DNA of 64,000 bases from NCBI RefSeq assembly GCF_014839805.1, contig NC_051118.1, positions 9,292,391 to 9,356,390 of the forward strand, written 5' to 3'. Position numbers and translations under genes: made by a program. Below the pieces are notes generated by a model that had not been told where the DNA came from, ran no database searches, and saw only the letters and a list, made by a program, of their open reading frames with translations. The DNA comes from Manduca sexta. Lineage: Eukaryota > Arthropoda > Insecta > Lepidoptera > Sphingidae. Positions 20,955 to 33,690 of the stretch are shown here, one piece after another (position 1 is the first letter of the stretch; every line of letters begins with the position of its first letter).

Positions 20955-21190
20955 ATTATATCCGCCGGGGTAGCGACAACCGTACTTACATAAGTTGTTA
21001 AAACCAGTTATGGTGGCCCACGTAAGTGCGTCCCGTTCCGTGATAAGCCTGTGTATACCCAGTTCCATCAGAGAGTCCAATTGTCGAGGAGTAATCATCT
21101 CTTGACAGTCGACATTCTATTGAACTCTACTCCACTTACCATCAGGTGCGGTGGTGTGACTTTCCCGTGGCTGTACAGAAAAAATTAAAC
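20955..21190 (+). repeat. Dispersed repeat B copy, near full length
   Basis: Begins TATATCCGCCGGGGTAGCGA, continues GTGGCCCACGTAAGTGCGTC, CAATTGTCGAGGAGTAATCA and CCACTTACCATCAGGTGCGG, and ends A-rich. Confidence 0.85.
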
Positions 21191-21494
21191 CCCGACCACA
21201 ACAAACAATGAGACTCGCATCCGCGTTGATAACGCCGCGGTGCGCGCAACACGATTACGTCACGCGACACGCGTGCTACAGCCGTCGCGCACGCGTCGAG
21301 CGCGCGGCCGACACGTCACTCCGTCAATGAACATATTTCAAATTTACACACGCATAACTCTGCGTGTATTTAGTTACGGCATTCCTAATTAATAATACAA
21401 ATTTGAAATTATAATTTTAAGCAATACTCGTACTTTTCTATATTCAAAAATTAACTAATAATTTTTAAGTAAGTTAAAGAGACTAATATATCCT

Positions 21495-21672
21495 ACCACG
21501 ACTGACGGTAGGATATATTTTATATCCGCTCGGTTAGCGACCACCGTACACAAGGTGTTAAAAACCGCCATAGTGGCCCACGTAAGTGTGTTGCGTTCCG
21601 GGAACAGCCTATGTATATCCGGTTCCAACAGGCCAGCATGATTGTATCGACTGTCGAGGGGTAATCATCTTT
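21495..21672 (+). repeat. Dispersed repeat B, 5' part, fused to a SINE
   Basis: GGTAGGATATATTTTATATC, TAGCGACCACCGTACACAAG and CCGAG-like blocks follow the family, but the copy stops near ATCATCTTTCGTC. A family A SINE follows without a gap. Confidence 0.8.
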
Positions 21673-21890
21673 CGTCTCTATTCAGAGATAGGCAGAGGTG
21701 TAAAACACCCACATCCTATTATGATAGGTCCTATGTAAGAAGAGGCCAAGCCAATTGCCACAATTCCAGGCTCCGGGCTAACACAGTAGATAACCTCAAT
21801 ATCACTGTCCGACCCAGTATTCGAACCCGGACCACTGGGCCATAGTAGTACCGCACACGCAACACAACTAAGCCACCGAGGCAGTCTCAC
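21673..21890 (-). mobile_element. SINE family A, minus copy
   Basis: On the minus strand the head is GACTGCCTCGGTGGCTTAG, with box B GGGTTCGAATAC. The body has CCCGGAGCCTGGAATTGTGG and the tail CTATC-rich TCTGCCTATC. Inserted in, or recombined with, repeat B. Confidence 0.8.
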
Positions 21891-24884
21891 CAAATTAGCT
21901 TTCAAACTGGTGCCCTCGCTGCACCTCCACTCCTACTAGCAGATAGTAAGGTCACCAGCCCACAAATTAATGCTCTTAGCGCGTTATCAGGCCCCGGGTC
22001 GTAGGCCGCGACCCGTGCCACCGATTGCATGAATGTAGTAACAATGTATTTTTATTGTAAACACACGCACCAGCGAGTGGAGTATAACCGATTAATTCCA
22101 CACATGCACGCACACAATGCAACATATATCTTATAGTCGAATAATACAAGATATATCTTATAGTCGAATAATGCTTGCTTTAGAAAAAAATGGTAGCGCT
22201 ACCCTGTAGACATAATTATCAACGCCATGGGCTCGACCTGAGTCGTACTAGGCTCGCACAAAAATCTGACTTAAATCAACTGTTTAAAATTGCATTTCGC
22301 ATAGACATGGTGAGTAAGATTTTCGGAGTCAAAAACCTCGGACTTTTATTTAATACCAATTGCTTTAATTCCGCCCCGCATCTTGAACGTAGGTATCATA
22401 CGTGATACGATGTACACTAACATCGAGTAACCTAATTCCTTCTTTTCCAAATATATAGTAAGATAGTGTGACCTAAGAAAGCCCGGTTCGTAACAAGGCC
22501 CACCATATATTTGTTGGATTTCGTTTTTGTGCTGTAGTGCAAAAACATCTAAGATTTTTTATTTTATTATTTCTTTTATTATAAAATTTTATAATGTGTA
22601 GTAAAAGGTAACAATTTAATCAAAGTATTTTCCTTATATTTCTTTATAAAACGATTTTATGGTGATTTTAAAATTAGATGAGCCTTCAAGGATTACGTTA
22701 CCTTATAAAAAAACTTTACTTACATCTCCAATAACCTATTAGAGAAAACAAAAAGCTGTCGTGTTGCGTAGTTTCTATATAAAACAATGATATCCCCGCA
22801 TTGGTACCGTTCCATTCATCGTGTACAAAGTGGCTAAGTGCGGTCCAAGCTCTCACATTATCAGCTGTTGTTCTAGTGTCAACGGGAGGTCAAAAGCCGC
22901 GACCTGTGTCCGACATCGCACGAATACAATATTTATAAAATACGTCAGTATTGTATTGAATTATGCTAGATACGGCTGGGATAGGATCTGTTTTACTATG
23001 GAGACAATAATATATTTAAAATTGAGTAAGTTTATAAAAATGAGGGAAGATATTTTGTAACATTAACTAATCGAACGACCATTGTCAGCCGTGACCATGA
23101 AGGCTGCAAAATGTCGGGACAAATTCACAAAATCACGTAAAATCTGTAAATTAGTTATATTTCAATATCGACACATATTTTCTTCACAACATAAATGCGG
23201 ATCGGTAGAGTTTACTAACTTTAGAATTAGTCACAAAATTCGCAAGTATTTTAATCGTCTTGTTATATGTTTAAACATAACGTGCCAATTGCATTTTCAT
23301 AATGAATTTGTATGTGATTTATTAAGTCCTATCTTCTTAAAACATACATCTTGGACCACGGATTTTAGCATCGTTTCTGTGTGTATCGTGTGCTGACCAC
23401 GCATAATTACCCACTCTGAATCCATCATAGAAAATAGAGTGAGGTCAATTAATAAAAACAATCACACACAACGTTCGCAAAGTAAACGTGACATTAATTC
23501 AGATTATTATATTAATCTCAACTGTTATGCGGACCGTACCACACCATAAGCCGTGATTAGATAACGCATATTTGCGAATCGTCATGTTTTGTATATTCCG
23601 TTTAGTTTCCTATCGGCGGTGAATGTACGTTTATCTGTTTGTTCGTTTGTCTGTTTGTTCCGGTGCGTAACATGCATCGTCGGCTTCTGTACATCTGATA
23701 TAGGGTTGCTATAACTTCCTAAAGCCACATGGACATTTTAACGTTTGGACTTTAATTTAGAGAGACATTTAATTCCCCGTATTTAGAAGACATGTTATCA
23801 ACTTCCTAAGCCAATTCCATCACATCTCGGACATTAAACAATATTTCATACGACTGGTTGAAGCCAAGGCTAGCAGCTCGTTTGATGGAAATCATACACG
23901 GCTGTAAACTGTCATAACATTACTGAAATTTAGACTTTAAGGTATCTAAGATAATCCGCATAATGCATAACACGGTCTAAATGTTAATCGATTTTGTAAT
24001 GTTGATTGTAGTTAAATTAGAGACTTCAGAGTAGTTGGCAAAAATATGCCAATGGGATGTATTTCTCACTTGAGTTGCAAACGAAGACGAAGTTCCGCTC
24101 CTTGTACAGAGAAAATGTTTGATCCAACCTCATTTGTCACAAACATTGACATCTGTGCAAGTATTATAACCACAATATATTGTTCCGGGTCCGCAAAGAC
24201 CCCAAGAAACATAACTAGCGAAAAGTAATAGGATATTTCGGCTATGCCGGCCTGCCGAATTGCTGCTACATTCTGCTTCCTATGTCCATTATAATTACAA
24301 TTCGCCTTATATCCCGTCACAACACGTTATGGGGCAAATGCACTCCAATCTTCCGAACCAACCGGATCCAATCCATCAGTGCGATGACAGCGCACATCAA
24401 ACATCGCCTGTGACGGAACATCTCGCGTCCACGAGATACAGAACACAGGAATTTAGCCCCTATGACATACATCAATATGTACTGTGTAGCTAACAGTTAC
24501 GAGGAATGGCGGTGGTTATTTTTAGCTGGCAGCGACTCCGCGCGGGCTCTTAGCCGGTCGAAATCTCGATGGTTACGACAGACGCACGGACGCCGGTAGT
24601 GCGGGAACGCACAGGGCACTGATTCTCTATGCCGCATATTATAAAATAATAAAAATAATAAATAAAATACTCTATTTATCACGTAGGCGAACAAAGTTAC
24701 ACTTGTGATACGTCAATACAATTTATAAGAATACATATTATACAACGGACATTTGAAATTAGGAATTAAATATATAAGGAATATAGGGCAGTAGCTAGTT
24801 CGGGCTGGCATTATTTTGACTGTTCCTAACAAGAACATAACACACCTCATCGTGTTCATGGCAATTTAAATTGGCATATAGAGT

Positions 24885-24964
24885 ACGATTCCACGCTATA
24901 TTCACGAGGTTGACGTAACACGGCCGTGTTAAGGGTTTACACTGTTAGGGAATAATACCCCGGG
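24885..24964 (-). repeat. Fragment of the TGGG...CCCA MITE
   Basis: GATTCCACGC, CACGGCCGTGTTAAGGGTTT then ACACTGTTAGGGAATAATAC match in order the minus strand of the element at 55,340-55,520. Confidence 0.55.
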
Positions 24965-25194
24965 TTACTTACTTTTATTGAAAACTGTAAGCACATTTAA
25001 AGAATATGTGAACGATTAAAAACGTTACTCCATGATAAATAATCACAAATTTTATGATAGCTTCCAAACGAATTAGATGTATTGCCGGCTTTTAACAAAA
25101 TAAAATTGATTTTTCTACGATCCCTCCAGTGACCAACCATATCAATAATGAACATGGTAATTCCAATGCCTTGGCGTTATTGTATTTAGTGCGC

Positions 25195-25400
25195 AATATG
25201 ACTACCGCTCTGAGGCCGAGGGTTCGAATCTCAAGTCAGACAAATTGATATTACCTGTTTCTGCTCAGTATCAGCCTGGAGTCTGGAATTTGTGCTCGAT
25301 ATGGAGATAGGCTCATCTTTCACGACATGGGATGCAACACACATGAGTAAGTACTCTGATTACAACTCTACCTTCCTTCGGGGAATAAGGTGTTGTGTGT
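25195..25400 (+). mobile_element. SINE family A, plus copy
   Basis: Head ATATGACTACCGCTCTGAGG with box B GAGGGTTCGAATCTC. Body TTTCTGCTCAGTATCAGCCT, GGAGTCTGGAATTTGTGCTC. The tail ends TTCGGGGAATAAGGTGTTGT before (GTTT)n. Confidence 0.8.
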
Positions 25401-25717
25401 TTGTTTGTTTCTCTAAATTGTAAATGTTTTTTATCAGTCGAACATCGAATGATAGCGTCAAAGAGCCACTACAAGTTGTGACATTGATGCAAAAGGTCAC
25501 TTGCCCCTTTTAACCCAAAAGTTTCGCGTGACAAAGTTTGTCATTTCTCCGAAGGCGTTGTTAAAGTATGTACATGCATACTTTAATACATTGAAATTTA
25601 GAGACCTATCACACAGGTCAAGTGCGTGCGAATTCACAGCGAGACGAAGACGCAGCTAGCTCGACACGTATTCGCTGATGACGATCGTGTGATCTATTTT
25701 GTGGACGAGAAATGATT

Positions 25718-25766
25718 GCCCTTCACCAGTCAACACAATTATGTCAGTCTACTTGCAATAAACTCG
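25718..25766 (-). repeat. Short repeat B fragment
   Basis: CACCAGTCAACACAATTATG followed by TCAGTCTACTTGC is an inverted piece of the family B centre. Confidence 0.45.
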
Positions 25767-26670
25767 ACCAAATTTTCGCTGTTGAAACACGTTTACTTAC
25801 TTACTCGACATAAATACTAGCATATTCAGATCTAACATTTAGAGAAAGTGTTACTATCGCAATCTATTATACAGCGTCATTTTGATATTGCGTTACTAAA
25901 TGTAACCACATACTCGTCTTTGTTTCTGCTAACATTATGCCAAAAAACATCCATTAATAACGAATATTTTCGTTAAAAATCATTTCGTAGTTTAATGCAA
26001 ATATGTCGTGTGCGTGAGTGTATTTCTGCCTGAAAGTGTGATGTTGTCGATGCGACGAATTCTCTTAGAGTAGTAGTAGTGGCATTAGAGTAGTAATAGT
26101 GGCATTAGTGGAAACCTACACTTTTTTATTTTACATCTACGGCTAAATTGACTTATTGTAAAGTGTTATTTTCAAGAATAAGTACGTGATCTAGCAATAT
26201 CTCATCTATAAGTCAGTAAAATGCACGATCTGCGATACTATTCTGTTCATAAAATCTGTAATCTGTTATAATACTACTAAGAATTATTTAGTAACGCTAT
26301 GTATACATTACCCTGTATACAATATTACATATTTCTTATTTTAACGAACGTTTCGTTAATCAGACCACACGTCCACAACGTGTCCAATAATAAATATGTC
26401 CGTACATAGATAAACAAAGCTGGTAACAATCGGTAACAAACGCTGCACGCAGCGCGGCATTGTCGCGCGGCCGAGTCTCATTGTAACCGACACCACAATG
26501 GAATTTTACAAATAACCCGATGTGAAACAATGCCGTAAGGTTGTTAAGAATTGAACGTGTGTTTGCCAAAAGTTCTGAATGCGTTTATAGTTATCACTTT
26601 CGGAAATATCTAAGTACTTCCAATTGTGACTGTGGCGGGAGGATGTTTGTATGTGGCACATACTATGTGC

Positions 26671-26878
26671 CCGGATAGCGACCACCGTACACAAGGTGTA
26701 AAACCCATCATAGTGATCAACACCAGTGTCACAATGTGTATGGTTTCAAACAAGCCCGGCATAATTGTGTCGACTGTCGTAGGATAACCATCTTTTATCA
26801 GCTGACACTCTATCTGGACTCCATTTTGTTTATCGTCAGCTGCAGTATTGTCACTTTGCCATACCGTATAAAAAATAT
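26671..26878 (+). repeat. Dispersed repeat B copy
   Basis: GGATAGCGACCACCGTACAC, GCATAATTGTGTCGACTGTC, then TATCGTCAGCTGCAGTATTG and an A-rich tail. Confidence 0.8.
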
Positions 26879-27420
26879 GACCATAGAGAAACTTACTAAT
26901 CTAAGCCACGACACAATATTGCCTAATACTTATGACAGCATTTATCGAAATAAGATAAGCAACATTACAAAATACAAACGCAAGCCTTTAATTCATTACT
27001 TAAAAAACAACATCAAAATTATACACTTTTAAAAAGTTTGTATCATTATCGACCTTTAACATCAATTGTTCGAAAAACAAAAATTACATTTTCGCAAACA
27101 AAAAAAAAGTACCACAGAAAACATAATACAAAGGTAAACCGCACGTAAAGAGAAGCCCGGAGCAGCTGAACCAACATGGCGATGCGCCTGCCGCCCTTAG
27201 AGGACGCCAAACAACGCGTAAAAACGCGGTCGCAAAAGAAAATATACGCTCTGTGGATTATTCTTTTAAGCACAAAAATATATATAGAGATAAACGGGCA
27301 CGGTTACCCGTCCGTCTATCATACAGCGGGAGCAGAGATACGGTTGGTATACGCGATAACTTTGCTACGGCGCTATGACTAGCTTACTGAAAATGAGATT
27401 TGTACGTTTCTGAACAAACC

Positions 27421-27616
27421 ACACATCACGCCTATTTTCCCGAAAGGGATAGGCAGAGGTGTAACGGAGCACCCATGTTTAGCCTGTGTGTTCCGACCAA
27501 TGATGGGATAAAGGGCGACCCTATCGCTATATCAAGCACAAATCTTAGCAACCGGGGTAAGCAGAAATTTCCAATACCAACGCGCACGCAAAACAATTAC
27601 GCCACCGAAGTCCCTT
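27421..27616 (-). mobile_element. SINE family A, minus copy, rearranged
   Basis: The tail block CACATCACGCCTATTTTCCC and GATAGGCAGAGGTGTAACGG lie left. The head end, TTACGCCACCGAAGTCCC, lies right. The box B region is lost. Confidence 0.7.
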
Positions 27617-29091
27617 AACCCTATTTCAATTTTAATTATTTTTTGTGTGGCTGTATTTAAACTTTCCATATATGAAAAGCTCAGAGCTGTATCGCCGAAT
27701 AGGTAGGTAGAGATGCAACGACGATAATTAAAATCGCAGCAGGCAGTTGTGCGAATCGAAAAATTGAGAATTTCGGTGTACACATCGCCTTCCAAGATTA
27801 CTATTTTTGCAACTTCAATAAAATGCAAATATACTTATGAGGCAATAATTGAAATTAATTTGATAAAAAATACTAAAATAACCATAGCACCCCATGAGAT
27901 CAGATATTTAATAACCAATATAATAAAAAAAAATCGATTCCTAAAATTTTTTACAACGAATAGAACAAACGCATGAATTATTCGTAGGTACTAAAAAATA
28001 ACGGCAACTGAGGAAATTATTATCGTTCGAAGAATCGAACCCGCACACAAAAACAATTGTTCACCGCCATATTTAATTACACACATCAGCAGATCGCGGC
28101 GACTTGATACCAAAGCAAAAAACCGTTTACCCGTTTCAATGGCACAGTAGGCGTTTTGTAATTTTTCCCGAGAATTAATCGCCACAGAGTTGCAGAGTTG
28201 AAAATTGAATTATTATCGAAGAGTTCATTTATTTTCATATTAAGGTATAACTTGGTATCAATATAGAGGCAAATAAAAACTGTGAAAGTAAAAGAAACTT
28301 TTGATATAACGTAAAGAATGCTTGTCTTATGCTATGACGTCATTGTATATACTGTGTTCACGTGTGAGGGAGATAGCGAGATACATATTTCTATTATACA
28401 GGCACTTGTTTGGAAACCAAATATCAACTGCTGACTCGTTTTTCATCGTCATACTCGTGAACGGGTGCTGCTTGAGAGGACTTTTCTGCCCATTTCGCTT
28501 GCTACATATATCTAAGTTCTAGGGGTATATTGGAGAACTTCAGGTTCAATTATTTCATGATTCCTGAGAGGGTTGTGCACTCTTATCGATGAATAATTTA
28601 TTTATAAACTATTTTGCGTGTATATGAATAATTTGCTTTGAGCAAGGACAAAAAAATTTTTTTTTTTCAAACAAATTATTTCATTTTATTTCGTCCACAA
28701 TTTTTATTCATAATATTTTTATCATAGATATTTAAAATTATTAATTGTATCAAACATATCAAATTTAAACCTACCCTACTGCCTTACTAATTAATCTGAC
28801 AGTATGACAATTCTTATTTTCATTTCACACGAGGGTAATAATAGAGTTCAAATTACATACAGTAGATCGGTTAGCGAATCGACCGCATCTAACTAAACAC
28901 ACCGCAAATACCACCGTAACCGATACACTCGATAGGTCTCCATTCTTCTGAACACTAAAATACCTTTTTTAAAGTGCCGTATCATGTGCCGTTTCTGATA
29001 CCATTGATCCGTTAGGTCTTGAACTTGAAATAAACAGGTTACTTACAGGCGTCTACTGACGAGAGATGATTACTCCTCGCCGGTCGATGCT

Positions 29092-29342
29092 GGTGGTAGG
29101 ATATATTTTATATCCGCCCAGATAGCGACCACCGTACACAAGGTGTTAAAACCCGCTACAGTGGCTCACGTTAGTGTGTCGCGTTCCAAGATCAGCCTGT
29201 GTATATCCGGTTCCAAGAGGCCGGCATAATTGTGTCGACTGCAAAGGGGGTAATCATCTCTCGCAAGTCGACATTCTATTGGACCCCACTCCACTTACTA
29301 TCAGGTGCAGAGGGGCCACTTCGCCGTATCCGCATAAAAAAG
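29092..29342 (+). repeat. Dispersed repeat B copy, full length
   Basis: The best complete copy together with 38,384: GGTAGGATATATTTTATATC, TAGCGACCACCGTACACAAG, GTGTCGCGTTCC, GGCCGGCATAATTGTGTCGA, CACTTACTATCAGGTGCAGA, then an A-rich tail. An inverted B fragment (CTACTGACGAGAGATGATTA) lies just before it at 29,049-29,088. Confidence 0.88.
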
Positions 29343-29904
29343 GACACAATCATGCCGAGTTGTTGCAAGCTTTTCCAATCTGGTAATCCAAGTAAAACAG
29401 CTGACCGATGATACTTACCGTCGCGTCGTCGATACAAACAGCGTGTTAAACACATTCAGTCACGGTGTTCAAGACCGAAACACGCCGATTGTACCGCGAG
29501 TAGCGTGACGTGGATTACACGCGCGTTTAGAAATGCGTGAACGCGACAAATATTACAAACATTTGTATATGGTTATTTGTAAACACACCTACAATGATTG
29601 GCATCTTTTGAATGTTGTAAGTTGATGATGACGGACGGAATGATTTTAGACATTCTGCACTTGATTGAATAACGACTGTGATTTAAATGAAAACCATCGT
29701 ATTAACACCTATTCGGGTACCGGAATCGGCCATATTAAAACAAGCCGACATAATATTTGTGACCGCAAAGAGAGGCTGTGCTTCTCGTTGGTACACAATA
29801 CAAATAATTATATTTAGACTACGTTATATTCAGCCTCTGATACAGAATAGTAATTAGGTATGCCGCGCCTGTATAAGTGTCGATGCTATAACCGAACTCA
29901 GGGC

Positions 29905-30110
29905 CGCAGTTTCACAGCTGGCTCAGCACCTACTGCGCACGAGGGCTATCACACGGCAGCCCCGCACGACCCGCACGGAACGGTAAAGTTTCCGCGTAAA
30001 CAAACGCGATTTCCAGAGGCTTCGCGCCGACAACTCGACCGACTTGTGACTACTTCAGATGGGTTGGGGAAATTTGATTTGGTCGCGTGTTTCAAACACG
30101 CCTTGTTAGG
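29905..30110 (+). repeat. Unclassified dispersed repeat U, copy 1
   Basis: Core 29,948-30,110 (163 bases) matches 55,784-55,946 in inverse orientation, with two adjacent base differences at the GGGGA/GGGCC site. Weaker similarity extends left to 29,905. Near its end is the palindrome GCGTGTTTCAAACACGC (30,085-30,101), then CTTGTTAGG. The hairpin about nine bases from the end recalls Helitron 3' ends, but CTAG is absent. No matching frame or Pol III boxes seen. Confidence 0.85.
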
Positions 30111-30899
30111 TTTCTTGGTTCGCAGTTGCTCTCTTTGGATATTATAAACATTTGGAATGTTTCTCGAATGCGCGAGTATGCCAGGTCAGGCACTAACGTC
30201 GCCAAGATTTTTTTCCTTTTATTTAAAATTATTATAATTAGTTTTAATTACTGTTAATACTTACATATAATTTATGTTTAGTGTGAGTTACCGCAATAAT
30301 CGTATTTCCTTTCTTTCTTTCAAGAAGAAAGCATTGTCGTGTTCCGGTTTATAGAACATTATAGTTCCTAACATTATGAAATATATAACCAATTGACAAA
30401 CGAAGTGCATTGCTATGAAATCCCAAGTTCTGAGTGGATTTGTTATTGTTCAGGAGCTGGAGTGGCGGTTTCTGTCAATCTCATCATTTGAAATATAGAA
30501 ACTTTAGTCATTTTATTACCGCATGCAACTACTTCTACAAAATGGTGTTGGGTAAAAGCAGGTGGATGGAGAAGACTGTTGCCACATCGAATGCGTACAG
30601 AAGACTAATTTCCCATGTGTGGTAAACATGAGACCTGATCAAGATCGAATCATGAACCCATTTCGTTGTCGAACTAGGCCTTTATTAGAACAGCAAGGTG
30701 ACCGACCCTACAAACTAGAAGTCACGTATAACTGAACCATGTACCTACTGTTAGCAGTAGATCCATACTGCAAACATATACTGTATAAGTAAGGACGTAC
30801 ACAAAACACGAACGACTGTCGTGCGTTCACGTCGCGCGGCACTCGTCGGTCGGTTTGTTTTTAATATTATTTATCTGCGGGGGATCGATGCGGGCCCGG

Positions 30900-30926
30900 C
30901 GGGGTTCGGGAGGGGCGGTGGGGGGA
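30900..30926 (+). other. Potential G-quadruplex tract
   Basis: Runs GGGG, GGG, GGGG and GGGGGG with loops of one to four bases in GGGGTTCGGGAGGGG and what follows. It lies in a GC-rich patch (30,820-31,010) of the B-C intron. Confidence 0.45.
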
Positions 30927-31139
30927 TGGAGAGAGGCGAGGGAGGGGTGGATGGCGGTGTTGGGTCGAATTTACGACATCCACTCACGACCAGCCCGGAC
31001 GCAGCGCTCTGTACATACAATGTCGCCCCATAGTAAAAACACGAGCGACAGCATGCAGCACTTTACATTCATTTTATACTAAATTTACTCGCGCTCCCGA
31101 TCGCGTAACAGTCCGGTAAACTAGCCAACAGACAGACGC

Positions 31140-31262
31140 ATCACGCCTTTACACCCGAAGGGCAAAGCAGAGGTGCAAGAGCACACACTTTTCGCCTGTG
31201 TGTTCCGTCCCATAATGTGATGAGGGGCGAGCCAACCACTATATTAAGCACAGAAATTTCAA
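31140..31262 (-). mobile_element. SINE family A, tail/body fragment
   Basis: CATCACGCCTTTACACCCGA, GCAGAGGTGCAAGAGCACAC, TGTGTTCCGTCCCATAATGT and AGGGGCGAGCC, all in family order. Head missing. Confidence 0.75.
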
Positions 31263-32624
31263 TCGTTAATTTTTATAATAAATAGTATGTAGAATTGTCA
31301 CACACAAATTTTAAACGTAGTACAAAAATACATATAACTTTCTAAACAATTCCGTATCCTATACGAAACCCTACAAATCCGCGACACAACTCCACGTGAC
31401 CGAGCGATAAATATGCAAGTTCACAGCACGCGGCACGCACGGACGGCGCACCGTTAATATTTTATACACATCCGCGTTGTTCGACGTTTGTGCGAGCTTT
31501 TGAATCTCTCACCGGAGGACGGACGAAGGGAAAATATAGGTGGCTGGCCACTGTGTGCGATGCGTTCAAATTACATCGCTCGAACTTACAAAACCCTCAC
31601 AACATTATCTCATGAGGCACAGAGACCCTAGTGCAACCAACATTAGGCGGAGTTTATGTCCGTCCAATCGGATAAATAATATTTTTTTTACTTAATTGGT
31701 AGTAAAGTAGAATGTCTACGAACCTTATTAGTCCTTCAATTTATGTAGAAAGCCTTATTTAGACGGAGCAATTTTCTCGCCTGATACCTACAATTCTTGA
31801 AAATAAATAAAAAAATGCTGAATATTCTTAGTAGCGAGGCAATTCTCGCCCGCGTTGACAGGCAATACTTGCATAATGTAAGTTGTACCTACCTATATAA
31901 TAAATTCTTCCATTATATATATAATCGAACGCTAGTTCTTGCTCTTCCCCTACGTCTGAACAGTACGATGCAATCATTTCCTGAAGAGTATTGCTAGCAA
32001 TAATTAACCCGTTTAAATAGGATTTTATTAATGTTGAAAAAAGAAGACCATCTATTATTTTCCGATGTTAATTTATAAACTTATTATAGTGAGCAATTCC
32101 ACGAAAATCAATCGCTGCGATATCGCTCTCACTGTGACAGGACCCCAAAGCCGGTACGTGGAACAAGGACATTCAGCATCAGCCGTCAATCTCGCCTTGT
32201 ACAACGTAGTACATATCCCGGAACTGTGTCTCCACTTATCATTTCGTAGAAATATTTACGTATTGACAATTTTAATGATAAATAATGCATTATTTCCATT
32301 GCATTGCAAGTTGTATTTCCATATTTATAGAGCCGATGATTTATCAGTACAGACACCTTAGCGATTATTATAATATGTTTCGGTATAATTAATGAAATAT
32401 TTAAGATATAATTTTATTTTTTACACTTATTGATAAATGTTGTATACGTGTGTAATAGTTATTAAATGTTTTGTCTTTCCATGTGGAATGGTATTTAGTG
32501 TCAGGGGAAACAAGACAAAAGTTCATAACTTAGTAGTTTTTTTAACACGCTTTCATTTAAAATATTTTTTTTTGTCAAGCATTAACTAGAACTGAATCAA
32601 ATCGCACTCATAATTCGGCTCTGC

Positions 32625-32870
32625 CCGCCCGTTGCGTCACTTATAGAAGTAACAAGCTTCCCAGCTTCGCACGGGAAGCAATAATTATAATTTATAGCCA
32701 TTTAACGATGATTAAACAAAATTGCAAAAAAGCAAAGATTTTTTTTGTAATTCCTGTCGCTACCGAATTTCAAAAGATCAACTGCTGGACTAATCTGAAC
32801 ATTGGCTAAAATTTCATTAAAACCGTTCCGTTTTCCGTTACCGTGGAATCCATGGGGAACATATTAAATA
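32625..32870 (-). mobile_element. Degenerate Helitron-like element
   Basis: AAGCTTCCCAGCTTCGCACG resembles a Helitron 3' terminal hairpin on the minus strand. TTTCATTAAAACCGTTCCG is a phrase typical of these non-autonomous elements. Ends are not canonical. Confidence 0.35.
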
Positions 32871-32991
32871 CATCAATGTTTTTTTTTATTTATATCTAAG
32901 GTAGATAAATAGAACGTAGACGTATAGCAAGGTGGACAAGGTCGTAACCGACACACCTTGTCAACGCATTCTGACTCATAAATCCACTTAC

Positions 32992-33196
32992 CGATGAAAG
33001 GTTTCCCGTCGAGCCTCTTCATCCAGTAGAAGCGTTGGTTGTGCGGCTTGTTCTCCCTGTCGTACTGCTCCCACTGCTGCCGCAGGAACGTGTAGCACAC
33101 GCAACAGCAGCGTACGGTGCCGTCCTCGTCGCCGTCGGCTCGGTACCCGGTCGGCGGCGCGTGCGCACCCAGGAACGGGAAGTATGGCTCCGAGCT
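32992..33196 (-). CDS. Exon B: second half of cysteine module 1
   Basis: 205 bases between the acceptor ATTCCTAG|AGC and the donor ATCG|GTAAGT; enters phase 0, leaves phase 1. It encodes SSEPYFPFLGAH..., then GTVRCCCVCYTFLRQQWEQY, then RFYWMKRLDGKPFI, and the last base starts a Gly codon. CxxC in C-C-V-C pairs with the CxxC of exon A. The PYFP start and QW..Y end recur in exon F, so A+B and E+F are paralogous modules with the intron in the same position. It is strongly GC-biased (CTG, CGC, GTG codons). No in-frame stop. Overlapping open frames here are shadows of this exon. Confidence 0.9.
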
Positions 33197-33309
33197 CTAG
33201 GAATGACAAATAAATATAGATACAATGAACACCTTATGCGAACCTCGTCAATACAATTTCGAATATTTTTAATAAGGACGAATAGATATATTATGATAGA
33301 TATTTTGTG

Positions 33310-33502
33310 TTTGTAGCTGCGCCGACGTGAAAAGTAAATCCGGGATAAAAATCTCGCTATATATTTTCTCGGAATAAAAAGTAACCTATGTGTTATTCCA
33401 GCTTATAATCTATCTCTCTGCCATTTCATACAGATCCGTTCTGTCATGATGGATCCACAAACGTCCCTCCAAACATTCGCATTAATAAATATTAGTGTAA
33501 GA
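33310..33502 (-). mobile_element. Helitron fragment
   Basis: On the minus strand it begins TCTTACACTAATATTTATTA with AATGCGAATG, and includes the family phrase 'agcctatgtgttattcc' (plus strand ACCTATGTGTTATTCCAGC). The 3' CTAG end is not found. Confidence 0.5.
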
Positions 33503-33588
33503 CGGTCAGTTAATGTGCATATTCTAATTTGCTAGAGATGCAACAAGTGAAAACTACCCCTAGCCGGGCTTATGTCTTTCCTGACATA

Positions 33589-33690
33589 GGATAATGACCA
33601 CCGCCTCAACGGCCAAAGTATGACGCGTTCCGGGATCAGCCTCTACATATCCGGTTTCAAACGGGCCGGCATAATTTATCATCTCTACTA
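33589..33690 (+). repeat. Dispersed repeat B fragment
   Basis: GCGTTCCGGGATCAGCCTCT, then TTTCAAACGGGCCGGCATAA, then ATCATCTCT. Confidence 0.65.

Larger units (their letters stand above)
16298..32991. other. Intron between exons B and C
   Basis: About 16.7 kb, AT-rich, full of dispersed repeats listed separately. The stretches 16,910-17,150, 18,420-19,010, 22,180-24,880, 25,770-26,660, 27,620-29,090, 30,115-30,840 and 31,265-32,620 show no exon-like frame that I can support. Phase 1 at both ends argues that B joins C directly, though a skipped symmetric exon cannot be excluded. Confidence 0.6.
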
